Assembly (NCBI RefSeq): GCF_029953635.1
Contig: NZ_CP124543.1
Span: 5,249,455 to 5,313,454, forward strand
Length of the DNA stretch: 64,000 nucleotides
Reading direction: 5' to 3'
DNA from: Halotia branconii CENA392
Lineage (GTDB): Bacteria > Cyanobacteriota > Cyanobacteriia > Cyanobacteriales > Nostocaceae
Position 1 is the stretch's first letter; each line of letters starts with the position of its first letter. Below the pieces are notes generated by a model, which saw only the letters and a program-made list of their open reading frames with translations, ran no database searches and had not been told where the DNA came from. A program made the translations under genes and the position numbers. Shown here piece after piece: positions 19,589-29,042 of this stretch.

Positions 19589-20202
19589 AGTTCCCAGTGT
19601 CTTCTAGTGGGCGTTTTGGCTGCAATCATAAGGACGAGTTGAATAATGCACGGGTGACAACTTATAAAGCTATCATACCGAAAATTAGCGATCGCATCTC
19701 ATAATTTAGTATTCCTGCAACGTGCGGTAGAGCGCACAACCATTAACACTGTTGGGTCATCACCTTTTTTGAGTGAGCGCGGCTAGCCCTACCCTCGCCC
19801 TTAATTGTGCGATCACACCCCAGGCGCGACAATCTTACTGTTCAGTCAGAGCGGTTTAATAGCTTATAATCCAATACAGTTCAGTTACGTCTTTCTTTTC
19901 TCTGCGTTCTTCGCGTTCTACCCTGCGGCAAGCCGCTTCCCATCTAATACGGTTAGTTAAAAAATTTGTCCGTGTAAATAGTTTGAGCCTTAAGTGATAT
20001 CATGTCCGGCTGATTAGTTATAATTCCTGCATCTATGCAGAAAACTCAAGAACTTCTCCTCTGCTCCCCCTGCGGTATTCATGATAAGTCTTGAACCGGA
20101 CACGATATAACCCGTATTGAATAAAAGATTATAGCAATGATTTCTCAGTTTTAGTCCAGGCAATCACAGATTTGATGTGACGGTTGTTATAATTCAACAA
20201 AT
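19589..20202. other. Non-coding spacer with one MITE
   Basis: No gene is seen in these 614 bases. Apart from the MITE at 20000-20105, the stretch contains one or two short HIP1-like sites and nothing else I can name. Confidence 0.6.
20000..20105. mobile_element. MITE of IS630 type, copy 1
   Basis: About 106 bp bounded by TCATGTCCGG and its near complement CCGGACACGA, each flanked by TA. The interior (TTAGTTATAATTCCTGCATC) recurs in the copy inside tnsB at 48304-48424, and the ends match those of the complete IS630 element at 36914-38049, which could mobilise it. Confidence 0.8.
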
Positions 20203-20819
20203 TTATAACTTTGGCACCTGTAAGTTACGTTTATTACCTGCGTAATGCTTGTAAATAATTTCTGGAGAGTTGCCAACCCACCTTCCTACATCCTTCGCAT
20301 CAATATCAGCTTCCAAACAAAGAGTGATAAAGGTATGCCTACATTGGTAAGGTTTACGATATTCGCTGACTAAACCCTGCTTTACAAGTTGAGTCACGAT
20401 TCCATCTAAGCGTAAGTCGAAGGGCTAACTTGTGGTTTTTTAAACTCAGTGTATTTTTCCCATAATTCTCCCAAGTCAAATTGAGGGGTAGCTGAAGGTG
20501 GAACTGAGGTAATTGGGGTAACAGTAGTTAATGATGCTGCTGGTTTGTACTTAACCAAACTGGCATCAAACTCACCATAATCAATATCCCTCTGGATTTT
20601 TGCCGCTAAAGTCGATGCCTGATGTCTGCCTAAAGGCGTATCATATTGTCCCGTAGAAAGGTAGAAACGCTTGGTTTTTAGCTCTCCCGTCGGCGTAATA
20701 ATAGGGTGGGAAAAAACTAATTGGAGACTGCCGTTAGAGTTCTTTATCTGCACTGAACGCCTAGGGGCAATACTTTGAGATTTTTGAGATTCCATAAGGT
20801 AATTGACTGGGGTAAACAC
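20203..20819 (-). pseudogene. Tyrosine integrase, central part deleted
   Basis: Two frames belong to one phage/island integrase. The N-terminal piece (20819-20406) has an arm-type DNA-binding region and the start of the core-binding domain (ELWEKYTEFKKPQVSPSTYA). The C-terminal piece (20397-20203) has the catalytic CRHTFIT block with its Arg/His and the terminal Tyr in YKHYAGNKR. Roughly 150-200 residues between them, including the first catalytic Arg and Lys, are absent, so a deletion joins the pieces near 20,400. It sits about 200 bp from the 3' end of tRNA-Cys, the classical place for an island integrase, and was presumably the enzyme that inserted the dpd island. Confidence 0.8.
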
Positions 20820-20911
20820 CTTTATCCTTTTACTTTACCCCAGTTTTACCCCAGAAATCTTTATTGGGGTAAAAACCTTTGCCTTACATTTTTACCCCAG
20901 TTTTACCCCAG
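20807..20911. repeat. Cluster of TTTACCCCAG motifs upstream of integrase
   Basis: Six copies of a 10-bp motif lie in 105 bp: direct at 20834, 20844, 20890 and 20901, inverted at 20807, and inverted with one mismatch at about 20864. They occur as two tandem direct pairs with inverted copies between. Position and repetition fit arm-type integrase/Xis binding sites or an operator for the integrase; this is inference. Confidence 0.65.
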
Positions 20912-21026
20912 TTGTTTCCCCAAACTACCCAAAATAACCCCAAAAATTGTAGAAAGCTTGGAAAACAAAACCTTTAACGCCCAATAAAAAAAGGCTGGAA
21001 AGCCCTGTAATGTTTATATTCTTAAA

Positions 21027-21098
<72 letters not shown>

Positions 21099-21245
21099 AT
21101 AACTTAGTTTTACTAAACTACACTAGCTGAGCAACTATTGTAGATCACAATGATAGCATAGGCTCATAAGGTAAACATCGTTAGTAAATTACCAATTGTC
21201 CTTTCATATATTTGAAATTCTGGATGTCTTTCCGTTTTCCTTTAC

Positions 21246-21740
21246 TTACTTAATTTCTGTAATTTTTAATATATAAGGAAAATACTTGCCTTTTTCGTAT
21301 GAACCTACCCAAATTTGGTAATTTCCGGGTAACCATTCGCCAACTATACCGGGATTTTTGCCATCAAAATCGTCATTGCACCAAGTACCGCCAGGCCCTT
21401 TAATCATAATTGTGGTATCTTGAGGGCTTTCTACTTGCAATTTCAAGTAGTCAAATTTACTTGTTAATGCCAATGTATGGTCTGGTGTTTCATCGACAAA
21501 TCCGGTACATGGACCAGTAGCTGTTTCAGACCTTTCAGAAATTTGGTTACTAGATTCTGAGCCACCACTCATTCCTTTAAGTACCCAAGGATCTGGGGAA
21601 AATTGCTGATTAATAGTGACATCTCCAAATATGGGTGATACTTCTTGAGCATTAGCTACAACATGACTTGCAGATGTGCAGCAGAGTGTAACTAGCGACA
21701 ACGATAATCTGATTCCTCTATTTAAAGCTGTTTTTGACAT
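21246..21740 (-). CDS. Secreted protein, probable extracytoplasmic beta domain
   Basis: A 164-residue protein with a Sec signal peptide (hydrophobic LSLSLVTLCCTSASHVVANA, cut near residue 31). The mature part carries a compact beta-domain: DHTLALTSKFDYLKLQVESP, DTTIMIKGPGGTWCNDDFDG, WLPGNYQIWVGSYEKG, resembling the bacterial pre-peptidase-C-type fold often seen in exported cyanobacterial proteins. Two Cys could form a disulphide. Function is unknown. It is transcribed away from lpxD. Confidence 0.7.
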   Translation of the reverse strand: MSKTALNRGIRLSLSLVTLCCTSASHVVANAQEVSPIFGDVTINQQFSPDPWVLKGMSGGSESSNQISERSETATGPCTGFVDETPDHTLALTSKFDYLKLQVESPQDTTIMIKGPGGTWCNDDFDGKNPGIVGEWLPGNYQIWVGSYEKGKYFPYILKITEIK

Positions 21741-21939
21741 TGTGATTATATTCGTTTCTCAGTGTTTTGGAAGACATGAATTTTACACACCAAGTTCCCA
21801 AGATGAGAGGAATTGACTAAATTTGCAGAATATAGAAAACTCCATCCCCTTGTGAGCATAGGGTATGAACAGTTAGTTATCAGTTATCACTGCTCCCCTG
21901 CTATATATTGCTTTAGTAAATGATTTCTGAAAGCAATAT

Positions 21940-22986
21940 ATGAAATTTAGCCAAATTTTGAACCAACTTGCTGACACCACTAGTGAACATAGCCTGAATG
22001 TAAATCAAGAATACGATCCGGAAATTACAGGATTAACTGCTTTAGACGAAGCTACAAATGGTACTCTTAGCTACGTAGAAGGAGCAAAATTTGCATTTCT
22101 TATAAGTACAACAAATGCTAGTGCTTTAATCTTGCCCCAAGACAACAAATTACAATTACAAGCACAAGAAAGAGGTATTGCTTGGATAACCACCTCAGAT
22201 CCGCGGCTGCTGTTTGCGAAAGCTATTACTTTATTCTACCAACCATATCGCCCTGACCCAGAAATACATCCCACGGCTGTCATTCATCCCACAGCAAAGG
22301 TTGGTAGTGATGTTTATATTGGTCCTCATGTTGTAATTCAGCAACAGGTGGAAATTGGCAATAGTGCAATTATTCATCCTAACGTAGTGATTTATCCAGG
22401 CGCGATAATAGGCGATCACACTACCTTACACGCTAACTGTACCATCCACGAACGCACCCAAATTGGTGCAGATTGTGTAATTCATAGTGGAACTGTCATT
22501 GGTGCAGAAGGTTTTGGTTTTGTACCTACCCGTACAGGCTGGTTCAAAATTGAACAATCTGGTCGTACCGTGATCGAAGATAGTGTAGAAATTGGCAGCA
22601 ATAGTGCCATTGATCGCCCCACTGTAGGCGAAACACGGGTAGGTCGCAACACCATAATTGATAACTTAGTCCAAATAGGTCATGGTTGTCACATCGGTTC
22701 TGGCTGTGCGATCGCAGGTCAAGCCGGCATGGCAGGAGGCGTAAAATTAGGAAATCGCGTAATTTTGGCAGGACAATCAGGAATTGCGAATCAGGTGAAA
22801 ATCGGCGACGGAGCGATCGCTTCTGCTAAAGCCGGAATCCATCATGATGTCGCACCAGGAGAAATTGTTTCTGGGATGCCAGCAGTTAGCCATAAACTAT
22901 ATCTTAAGGCATCTGCTATCTATAACCGCTTGCCAGAAATGTATCAAACTTTAAAACAATTGCAACGCAAATTTAATAATGATTAA
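21940..22986 (+). CDS. lpxD: LpxD, UDP-3-O-acylglucosamine N-acyltransferase
   Basis: LpxD adds the second acyl chain to the lipid A precursor in the cytoplasm. The 348-residue protein has the LpxD uridine-binding N-domain, then about ten left-handed beta-helix hexapeptide turns (from IHPTAVIHPTAKVGSDVYIG to about residue 300), the catalytic-His region (DNLVQIGHGCHIGSG) and a helical C-terminus. Length is typical. The ATG at 21940 follows a spacer with a good purine-rich site (GAAAG). No lpx neighbours are adjacent, as is common in cyanobacteria. Confidence 0.92.
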   Translation: MKFSQILNQLADTTSEHSLNVNQEYDPEITGLTALDEATNGTLSYVEGAKFAFLISTTNASALILPQDNKLQLQAQERGIAWITTSDPRLLFAKAITLFYQPYRPDPEIHPTAVIHPTAKVGSDVYIGPHVVIQQQVEIGNSAIIHPNVVIYPGAIIGDHTTLHANCTIHERTQIGADCVIHSGTVIGAEGFGFVPTRTGWFKIEQSGRTVIEDSVEIGSNSAIDRPTVGETRVGRNTIIDNLVQIGHGCHIGSGCAIAGQAGMAGGVKLGNRVILAGQSGIANQVKIGDGAIASAKAGIHHDVAPGEIVSGMPAVSHKLYLKASAIYNRLPEMYQTLKQLQRKFNND

Positions 22987-23187
22987 TTAACGTGACGTGA
23001 GTTCGACGGCTCTAAAAAACCCCGCTTCCATTCCTCTGCCTCAAAGTGAGAGAGGCTTTGAAAGCTTGATTGTTTCGTTCAGATGAATACAAAAATCTCC
23101 AACTTCTACACAAGCATTGCCATGATGCTAAAACAACCAAAGATGGTTTGGTTGGAGGTGGTAACTGTCAACCACCTAAGTCACCGA

Positions 23188-23260
23188 AAAGCCGGATGAG
23201 GTGAAAGTCTCATGTCCGGTTTTGTAGGCGAGGCGGAGTGGCGACACTCCGACCTTAGCC
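23188..23260 (+). ncRNA. Group II intron remnant, domains V-VI
   Basis: The plus strand contains a typical bacterial group II domain V: AAGCCGGATGAG, GTGAAAGTC, then CATGTCCGGTTTT, folding with the GAAA tetraloop. It is followed by a domain VI-like hairpin CGGAGTGGCGACACTCCG. The upstream bases back to about 23,050 have no reverse transcriptase and no clear domains I-IV, so this is a 3' relic between lpxD and the HdrB-like gene. Confidence 0.75.
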
Positions 23261-23285
23261 AGCGATATTGAGTCAACTCCAAAAA

Positions 23286-24191
23286 CTAAAATCCTAATTT
23301 CTCCAATACTGGTTTTGTGGAAACAATATGACGTTCTAAGCCCAGTTCTTTGGGGCTAACTCCTAACGCCAAAGCAATTAACTGAGGTAAATGCAATATT
23401 GGTAAACCTAGCCTCTGCTCAATCACCTTTTCTACCTCCGGCTGACGTGAATCTAAATTCAGATGGCATAGAGGACAAGGAGTAACTATACAATCAGCAC
23501 CAGCTGCTAAAGCATCTTGAATATGCATCCCCGCCATCTTGAAAGACTGGGTAGTAGCGTAACTAGAAAGCGGCCAACCGCAGCATTGGGTACGACCGCG
23601 GTAATAAATTGGCGTTGCACCCACTGCACGAAATATATTTTCCATTGCTTCTGGGTGAAAAGGGTCATCGTCAGGCATAGACTTTTGAGCGCGGAGGAGA
23701 TAACAGCCATAAAAAGCTGCACATTTTAATCCAGTCAATTTACGCGTGACACGTTGAAAAATTTCTTCTAAACCATAATCTTTAACTAAAGCATAAAGCA
23801 GATGTTTAACTTCGGTACTACCGCAATAAGGTAAACAGCTTTCTTTATGTAATAAGCCATTTACCTGCTCAATGTAGGCGGGGTTAGTCTTTTGGCATTC
23901 CTTCAAGCGTTCATCCACATGACCAATCACACCTTGACAGGTGCTGCAATGAGTTAGTAAAGGTAAATTTAACTCTTCTGCTAAGGCAATATTTCTCGCA
24001 TTAACAGTATCTTCCAATAATTGAGAATCTTCTTTAAACGTACCAGAACCGCAGCAAGCAGCTTTTTTGAGTTCAATTAATTGAATACCCAATGCTTTAG
24101 TGAGGGCTTGAGTTGACAAGTAAAGTTCCCTGCAAGCTCCTTGGGCAACACAACCAGGAAAGTAAGCGTATTTTAGTGAGTGAGATAGCAT
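23286..24191 (-). CDS. HdrB-like CCG-domain protein
   Basis: A 301-residue protein of the heterodisulphide reductase subunit B family. Two CCG cysteine-rich modules are clear: ACCGSG...C-x-T-C near residues 46-88 and QCCGWP...CPLCHLN near 204-247, which in HdrB hold non-cubane [4Fe-4S] clusters. It starts YFPGCVAQG, the usual family N-terminus. Cyanobacteria have no methanogenesis, so the role is likely an electron-transfer step to a quinone or disulphide partner; related subunits act in SdhE-type succinate dehydrogenases. No partner subunit is adjacent. Confidence 0.85.
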   Translation of the reverse strand: MLSHSLKYAYFPGCVAQGACRELYLSTQALTKALGIQLIELKKAACCGSGTFKEDSQLLEDTVNARNIALAEELNLPLLTHCSTCQGVIGHVDERLKECQKTNPAYIEQVNGLLHKESCLPYCGSTEVKHLLYALVKDYGLEEIFQRVTRKLTGLKCAAFYGCYLLRAQKSMPDDDPFHPEAMENIFRAVGATPIYYRGRTQCCGWPLSSYATTQSFKMAGMHIQDALAAGADCIVTPCPLCHLNLDSRQPEVEKVIEQRLGLPILHLPQLIALALGVSPKELGLERHIVSTKPVLEKLGF

Positions 24192-24651
24192 ATAAATATG
24201 TTGGGATTAAGGCAGCCGCCCCCGACAATATAACAATTCTTCAGGTGACTGTTTTATCATTCTTAACAAGTAACTCTCATCAGGGAATGTATCTTTAATT
24301 TGGACATTCATCCCAAAATTTAGTAACAATTAGTAAACAGAAGCATTTACACACTGTGTTATGCGATCGCATAGCCAACTCTAATGACCAAACTTGCTCT
24401 AAAAAGGCAAGTATCTGGCATTTTCTTGATAAAAATGCTTTGGCAACATACTAACTATCGAATAGCGCCTCCTAGTATCCAACTGCTCTTTGAGGAGTTG
24501 TCCCGTCTTTAACAGAAAGGGAAATAAGGTTTTCTTTGAGAAAAACCCTTGCTAGTATACGGGCGATCGCGCTTGACGATAAGATGTATATGCTCAAAAG
24601 CACGTCGCCCGTAAACAGCAGATAGTAGCAACTGGTCAAGGACTTTTATCT
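24192..24651. promoter_or_regulatory. Spacer upstream of acpP
   Basis: Divergent spacer of 460 bases between the HdrB-like gene and acpP. No gene is seen. It contains HIP1 sites (near 24,362 and 24,563) and must hold promoters for both genes; I cannot point to a reliable -35/-10 pair. Confidence 0.5.
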
Positions 24652-24909
24652 ATGAGCCAAACAGAAACAGAAATTTTTGCAAAAGTCAAGAAGATCGTCG
24701 CCGATCAACTCAGTGTTGAAGCTGAAACAATCACACCTAAATCCAATTTTGCCAACGATCTAGGGGCAGATTCCTTAGATACTGTTGAATTAGTCATGGC
24801 TTTGGAAGAAGAATTTGATATCGAAATTCCTGATGAAGCCGCCGAAAAAATTACAACAGTTCAAGAAGCCGTGGATTACATCAACAACAAAGTTGCTGCA
24901 TCCGCCTAA
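24652..24909 (+). CDS. acpP: Acyl carrier protein
   Basis: ACP carries growing acyl chains on a phosphopantetheine arm during fatty acid synthesis. The 85-residue protein contains the attachment motif GADSLDTVELVMALEE, with Ser near residue 40, in an acidic four-helix protein of normal length. fabF lies downstream on the same strand, the conserved acpP-fabF pairing, though with 495 bp of repeat-rich sequence between them. Confidence 0.97.
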   Translation: MSQTETEIFAKVKKIVADQLSVEAETITPKSNFANDLGADSLDTVELVMALEEEFDIEIPDEAAEKITTVQEAVDYINNKVAASA

Positions 24910-25404
24910 AAAACCGAGTTCTGAGTCCTGAGGAGCCAGCGAACAATTCAACAGAGAAGTTGCCATAGCGTTAGCAAAGCAAAGCGCTCTTAGCGCCCTG
25001 CGTCAAGCCTTCTTTATAAGAGACTTCGCCCTAAGCGTAGCTATGCCGTAAAGCCTGCGGCATAGCTTCTCTAACGAGACGCTACGCGTAGCTTACTTCT
25101 TTGCATTAGAGCGAGTCTGCAAGCGTCGGAGGATTTCCAACGCCAGTTATCATCAGGGAGACCACGCCACTTGCTGCCCTGTGGGAAAGCCACAGAAGCG
25201 TCTACAAGTCAGGCATTGCCCGCCCAACGTAGTGGCTTCCCAAGACCACACTGGCTCCTCCAAGCAAACTTCTCCCAAGAAGAGACGCTGGGCGCTAAGC
25301 GTAGCTATACCGCAGGCTTGACGGCGCTGCTTCCTCAGGACTTGGAACTCAGCACTGTATTTTATTGTATAGATAGCAGCTTTCTCGCCACCTTTAACTG
25401 AGTC
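24910..25404. repeat. Repeat-filled spacer between acpP and fabF
   Basis: No credible gene. The stretch is built from short Nostoc-type palindromic repeats: variants of GCGTAGCTATGCCG / CGGCATAGCTTC and GACGCTACGCGTAGC appear several times in both orientations (about 25,020-25,095 and 25,285-25,325). A frame from 25171 to 25401 runs through them by chance. The repeats separate acpP from fabF and could form mRNA hairpins. Confidence 0.7.
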
Positions 25405-26655
25405 ATGACAGATTATAAACGTAAGCGCGTTGTTGTAACTGGTATTGGCGCGATTACACCTATTGGTAACACACCCGCAGAATATTGGGAAGGATTATTA
25501 AGTGGGCGTAATGGCATTGATAAGATCACCTCGTTTGATGCATCTGGCCACGATTGTCACATTGCTGGTGAGGTGAAAAACTTCGATCCTCATGAATACA
25601 TGGATCGCAAAGAAGCTAAGCGTATGGATCGATTTGCCCAATTTGGGGTATCAGCTGCCAAACAAGCCGTATCGGACTCGAAATTAGTCATTAATGAACT
25701 GAACGCCGAACAGGTAGGGGTAATAATTGGTTCTGGGATTGGCGGTATTAAGGTTTTAGAAGACCAGCAAACAATCTATTTAAACCGTGGGCCTGATCGC
25801 TGTAGCCCATTCATGATTCCGATGATGATTGCTAATATGGCAGCTGGGTTAACAGCGATTCATACTGGTGCTAAAGGGCCAAATACCTGCGCTGTAACTG
25901 CCTGTGCCGCTGGTTCCAACGCCATCGGAGATGCTTTTCGCTTAATTCAAGGAGGCTATGCCCAAGCGATGATTTGCGGAGGGTGCGAAGCGGCAGTTAC
26001 ACCCTTGTCTGTGGCAGGATTTGCCGCAGCCAGAGCGCTTTCAACTCGCAATGATGACCCGGCTCATGCTTGCCGTCCCTTTGACCGCGATCGCGATGGC
26101 TTTGTCATGGGTGAAGGTGCAGGAATTTTGATTTTAGAAGAACTCCAATATGCCATTAGTCGCGGCGCTCATATTTATGCGGAAATGATCGGTTATGGCA
26201 TGACTTGTGATGCTTACCATATCACCTCCCCAGTTCCCGGTGGAGAAGGAGCCGCCAGAGCTATACGATTAGCCATGAAGGATGCAGGCATCACTCCAGA
26301 ACAAATTAGCTATATCAACGCTCATGGCACTAGTACCCCAGCGAATGATTCAACTGAAACTGCCGCAATGAAAACAGCTTTGGGTGAACATGCTTATAAA
26401 GTAGCTATTAGCTCCACAAAATCCATGACTGGTCATTTGTTGGGTGGTTCTGGTGGTATCGAGGCAGTCGCCACTGTATTGGCGATCGCTAACGATCAAA
26501 TTCCTCCAACTTTGAACCTCGAAAATCCTGATCCAGAATGTGATCTAGATTACGTTCCTCATCATAGTCGCGCTCAAGAAGTTGCAGTAGCACTATCCAA
26601 TTCTTTTGGATTTGGTGGTCATAATGTCACCTTAGCTTTTAAAAAATACCCCTAA
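25405..26655 (+). CDS. fabF: FabF, 3-oxoacyl-ACP synthase II
   Basis: Condenses malonyl-ACP with acyl-ACP during chain elongation. The 416-residue protein has the KAS II triad: catalytic Cys in AVTACAAGSNAIG (about residue 165), His in NAHGTSTPAND (about 305) and His in STKSMTGHLLGGSGG (about 341), and the Gly-rich end SFGFGGHN. Start ATG at 25405. Length and motifs are standard. Confidence 0.96.
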   Translation: MTDYKRKRVVVTGIGAITPIGNTPAEYWEGLLSGRNGIDKITSFDASGHDCHIAGEVKNFDPHEYMDRKEAKRMDRFAQFGVSAAKQAVSDSKLVINELNAEQVGVIIGSGIGGIKVLEDQQTIYLNRGPDRCSPFMIPMMIANMAAGLTAIHTGAKGPNTCAVTACAAGSNAIGDAFRLIQGGYAQAMICGGCEAAVTPLSVAGFAAARALSTRNDDPAHACRPFDRDRDGFVMGEGAGILILEELQYAISRGAHIYAEMIGYGMTCDAYHITSPVPGGEGAARAIRLAMKDAGITPEQISYINAHGTSTPANDSTETAAMKTALGEHAYKVAISSTKSMTGHLLGGSGGIEAVATVLAIANDQIPPTLNLENPDPECDLDYVPHHSRAQEVAVALSNSFGFGGHNVTLAFKKYP

Positions 26656-26910
26656 AATTCCCCATTTTGCCACTGGTCAATTCTGTCCAAACCAAGGATT
26701 GAAAAGTATCACAGAGATCATTTCCTGATAAAATAGGCGTTCAGCATGACCAAATTATCAGCTTGATTTATCACCAGAAACTCAGGAGATCCCGCTTGTA
26801 GATCAACAATCCAGAATGGGATGATGAAGATACTGCGGGGAATCTAAAAACAACCCCGGCAAGAGTGAGAGCTACGAAGAGTACTAACCCGTCGTTAAGA
26901 ACAAGAGATT

Positions 26911-28923
26911 ATGGCTGTTGCAACCCAATCCCTCGAAGAACTTTGTATTAACTCGATTCGCTTTTTGGCTGTTGATGCCGTAGAAAAAGCCAAATCGGGA
27001 CACCCAGGACTGCCGATGGGCGCGGCTCCGATGGCTTTCGTACTTTGGGATCGCTTTATGCGATATAACCCCAAAAATCCCAAATGGTTCAACCGCGATC
27101 GCTTTATCTTGTCTGCTGGTCATGGCTCGATGTTGCTGTATGCCCTGCTTTATTTGACAGGCTTTGACAGCGTGAGTATGGAAGATATTAAGCAGTTCCG
27201 TCAGTGGGAATCCAAAACCCCAGGACACCCCGAAAACTTTATGACCGAAGGCGTGGAAGTTACCACAGGCCCACTAGGTCAAGGAATTGCCAATGGAGTC
27301 GGTTTAGCGATCGCAGAAGCGCACCTTGCCGCCAAATTTAACAAACCCGATGCCAAAATTGTTGACCATTACACCTACGTAATTTTAGGTGATGGTTGCA
27401 ACATGGAAGGAGTTTCCGGTGAAGCTTGTTCTTTTGCAGGGCATTTGGGACTAGGCAAATTAATTGCTTTGTACGACGACAACCACATATCTATCGATGG
27501 TTCTACAGATGTAGCATTCACCGAAGATGTTTCTAAACGTTTTGAAGCTTATGGTTGGCACGTCCTACACGTTAAAAACGGTAATACCGATTTAGCAGCG
27601 ATTGAACAAGCAATCAACGAAGCTAAAGCTGTCACCGATAAACCGACCATGATTAAGGTGACAACCACAATTGGTTATGGTGCTCCCAACAAACAAAATA
27701 CTGCTGGTATTCACGGTTCTGCTTTGGGTACTGACGAAGTAGCTTTAACTCGGCACAACCTGAAGTGGGAACACGAACCTTTCGCAGTACCCCAAGACGC
27801 TCTTGACCATACACGTAAAGCAGTTGAGCGCGGTGCTAGCTACGAAGCCGAATGGAACAAAGCCTTTGATGCTTACAAAAGTAAATATCCCCAAGAAGCT
27901 GCTGAATTGGAACGTTACATTAGCGGTAAACTTCCTGACGGTTGGGATCAAGTGCTACCCACCTACACCGCAGAAGACAAAGGATTACCTACCCGTAAGC
28001 ACTCGGAAACCTGCCTCAACAAATTAGCGGCAGTTTTACCGGAATTAATTGGTGGTTCGGCTGACTTGACTCATTCCAACCTCACCGAAGTCAAAGGTAA
28101 AGGCGACTTCCAAAAAGGACAATACGAAAACCCCAATATCCACTTTGGTGTGCGGGAACATGGTATGGGCGCAATCTGTAACGGAATTGCACTGCATGGT
28201 TCGGGATTAATTCCCTACGGCGCTACCTTTTTGATTTTCACAGACTACATGCGTGCTTCCATCCGCTTATCCGCCCTGTCACAAGCCGGCGTGATTTGGG
28301 TGATGACTCACGACTCAATTGGGCAAGGTGAAGATGGCCCCACACACCAACCAATTGAAACTTTAGCTTCCCTGCGAGCCATTCCTAATCTCACAGTGAT
28401 TCGTCCTGCCGACGGCAACGAATGTTCTGGTGCTTACAAAGTGGCGATTGAGAAAGCTAAGCAAAACGATCCGACTTTGTTGGCCTTTACCCGTCAAGCT
28501 GTGCCAAATTTGGCAGGTACGTCGGTTGAGAATGTAGCCAAGGGTGGATACACGGTAATGGATAGCCAAGGTACACCCGATATCATCTTGATTGGTACTG
28601 GTTCAGAATTAAACCTTTGTGTTACCGCAGCTGAAAAACTGACCAGCGAAGGTAAAAAAGTCCGCGTTGTCTCTATGCCTTCAACCGATTTATTTGATGC
28701 CCAGGATGCAGCTTACAAAGAGTCCGTTCTGCCTAAGGCTGTCACCAAGCGGTTGTCTGTAGAAGCTGCTGCTAGTTTTGGCTGGCACAAGTATGTGGGT
28801 ACTGAAGGCGATACCGTTAGTATTGATCGCTTCGGTGCTTCGGCTCCCGGCGGTGTATGTATGGAGAAGTTTGGCTTCAGTGTTGATAATGTGTTAGCTA
28901 AAGCTAAACAATTGTTGGGTTAA
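26911..28923 (+). CDS. tkt: Transketolase
   Basis: Transfers two-carbon units in the Calvin cycle and pentose phosphate pathway, using thiamine diphosphate. The 670 residues show the TPP motif GDGCNMEGVSGEA with its NDNH-like partner (YDDNHISIDG), the H-G-S/GHPENF region near the N-terminus (AGHGSMLLYA), and the pyrimidine-domain Glu in HFGVREHGMGA. A strong terminator follows the stop. No in-frame damage. Confidence 0.96.
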   Translation: MAVATQSLEELCINSIRFLAVDAVEKAKSGHPGLPMGAAPMAFVLWDRFMRYNPKNPKWFNRDRFILSAGHGSMLLYALLYLTGFDSVSMEDIKQFRQWESKTPGHPENFMTEGVEVTTGPLGQGIANGVGLAIAEAHLAAKFNKPDAKIVDHYTYVILGDGCNMEGVSGEACSFAGHLGLGKLIALYDDNHISIDGSTDVAFTEDVSKRFEAYGWHVLHVKNGNTDLAAIEQAINEAKAVTDKPTMIKVTTTIGYGAPNKQNTAGIHGSALGTDEVALTRHNLKWEHEPFAVPQDALDHTRKAVERGASYEAEWNKAFDAYKSKYPQEAAELERYISGKLPDGWDQVLPTYTAEDKGLPTRKHSETCLNKLAAVLPELIGGSADLTHSNLTEVKGKGDFQKGQYENPNIHFGVREHGMGAICNGIALHGSGLIPYGATFLIFTDYMRASIRLSALSQAGVIWVMTHDSIGQGEDGPTHQPIETLASLRAIPNLTVIRPADGNECSGAYKVAIEKAKQNDPTLLAFTRQAVPNLAGTSVENVAKGGYTVMDSQGTPDIILIGTGSELNLCVTAAEKLTSEGKKVRVVSMPSTDLFDAQDAAYKESVLPKAVTKRLSVEAAASFGWHKYVGTEGDTVSIDRFGASAPGGVCMEKFGFSVDNVLAKAKQLLG

Positions 28924-28954
28924 TAGCAACTGAATGTTCTCTGAATCTTTTGGG

Positions 28955-28980
28955 GTGGGCTGAAAAGCCCACTTTTTTTT
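28955..28980 (+). terminator. Rho-independent terminator of tkt
   Basis: A 7-bp stem GTGGGCT/AGCCCAC with loop GAAA, followed by eight T residues, 31 bases after the tkt stop. Confidence 0.9.
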
Positions 28981-28985
28981 CAGTC

Positions 28986-29018
28986 AGATCCCCGACTTCT
29001 TGAAGAAGTCGGGGATCT
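28986..29018. repeat. Perfect 33-nt palindrome
   Basis: Arms AGATCCCCGACTTCTT and AAGAAGTCGGGGATCT are exact complements around one G. This is a dispersed cyanobacterial palindrome rather than a terminator, since no T-run follows. Confidence 0.8.
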
Positions 29019-29042
29019 CGCAGCCTATCAAAATTAATATAA

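Noticed and set aside
20000..20105. Similarity of the MITE and the IS630 ends to CRISPR repeats
   Set aside because: The units are dispersed, flanked by TA and share transposon ends, not a spacer array.
25171..25401. Plus-strand frame between acpP and fabF
   Set aside because: It runs through dispersed palindromic repeats, has no protein-like motif and ends at the fabF start by chance.
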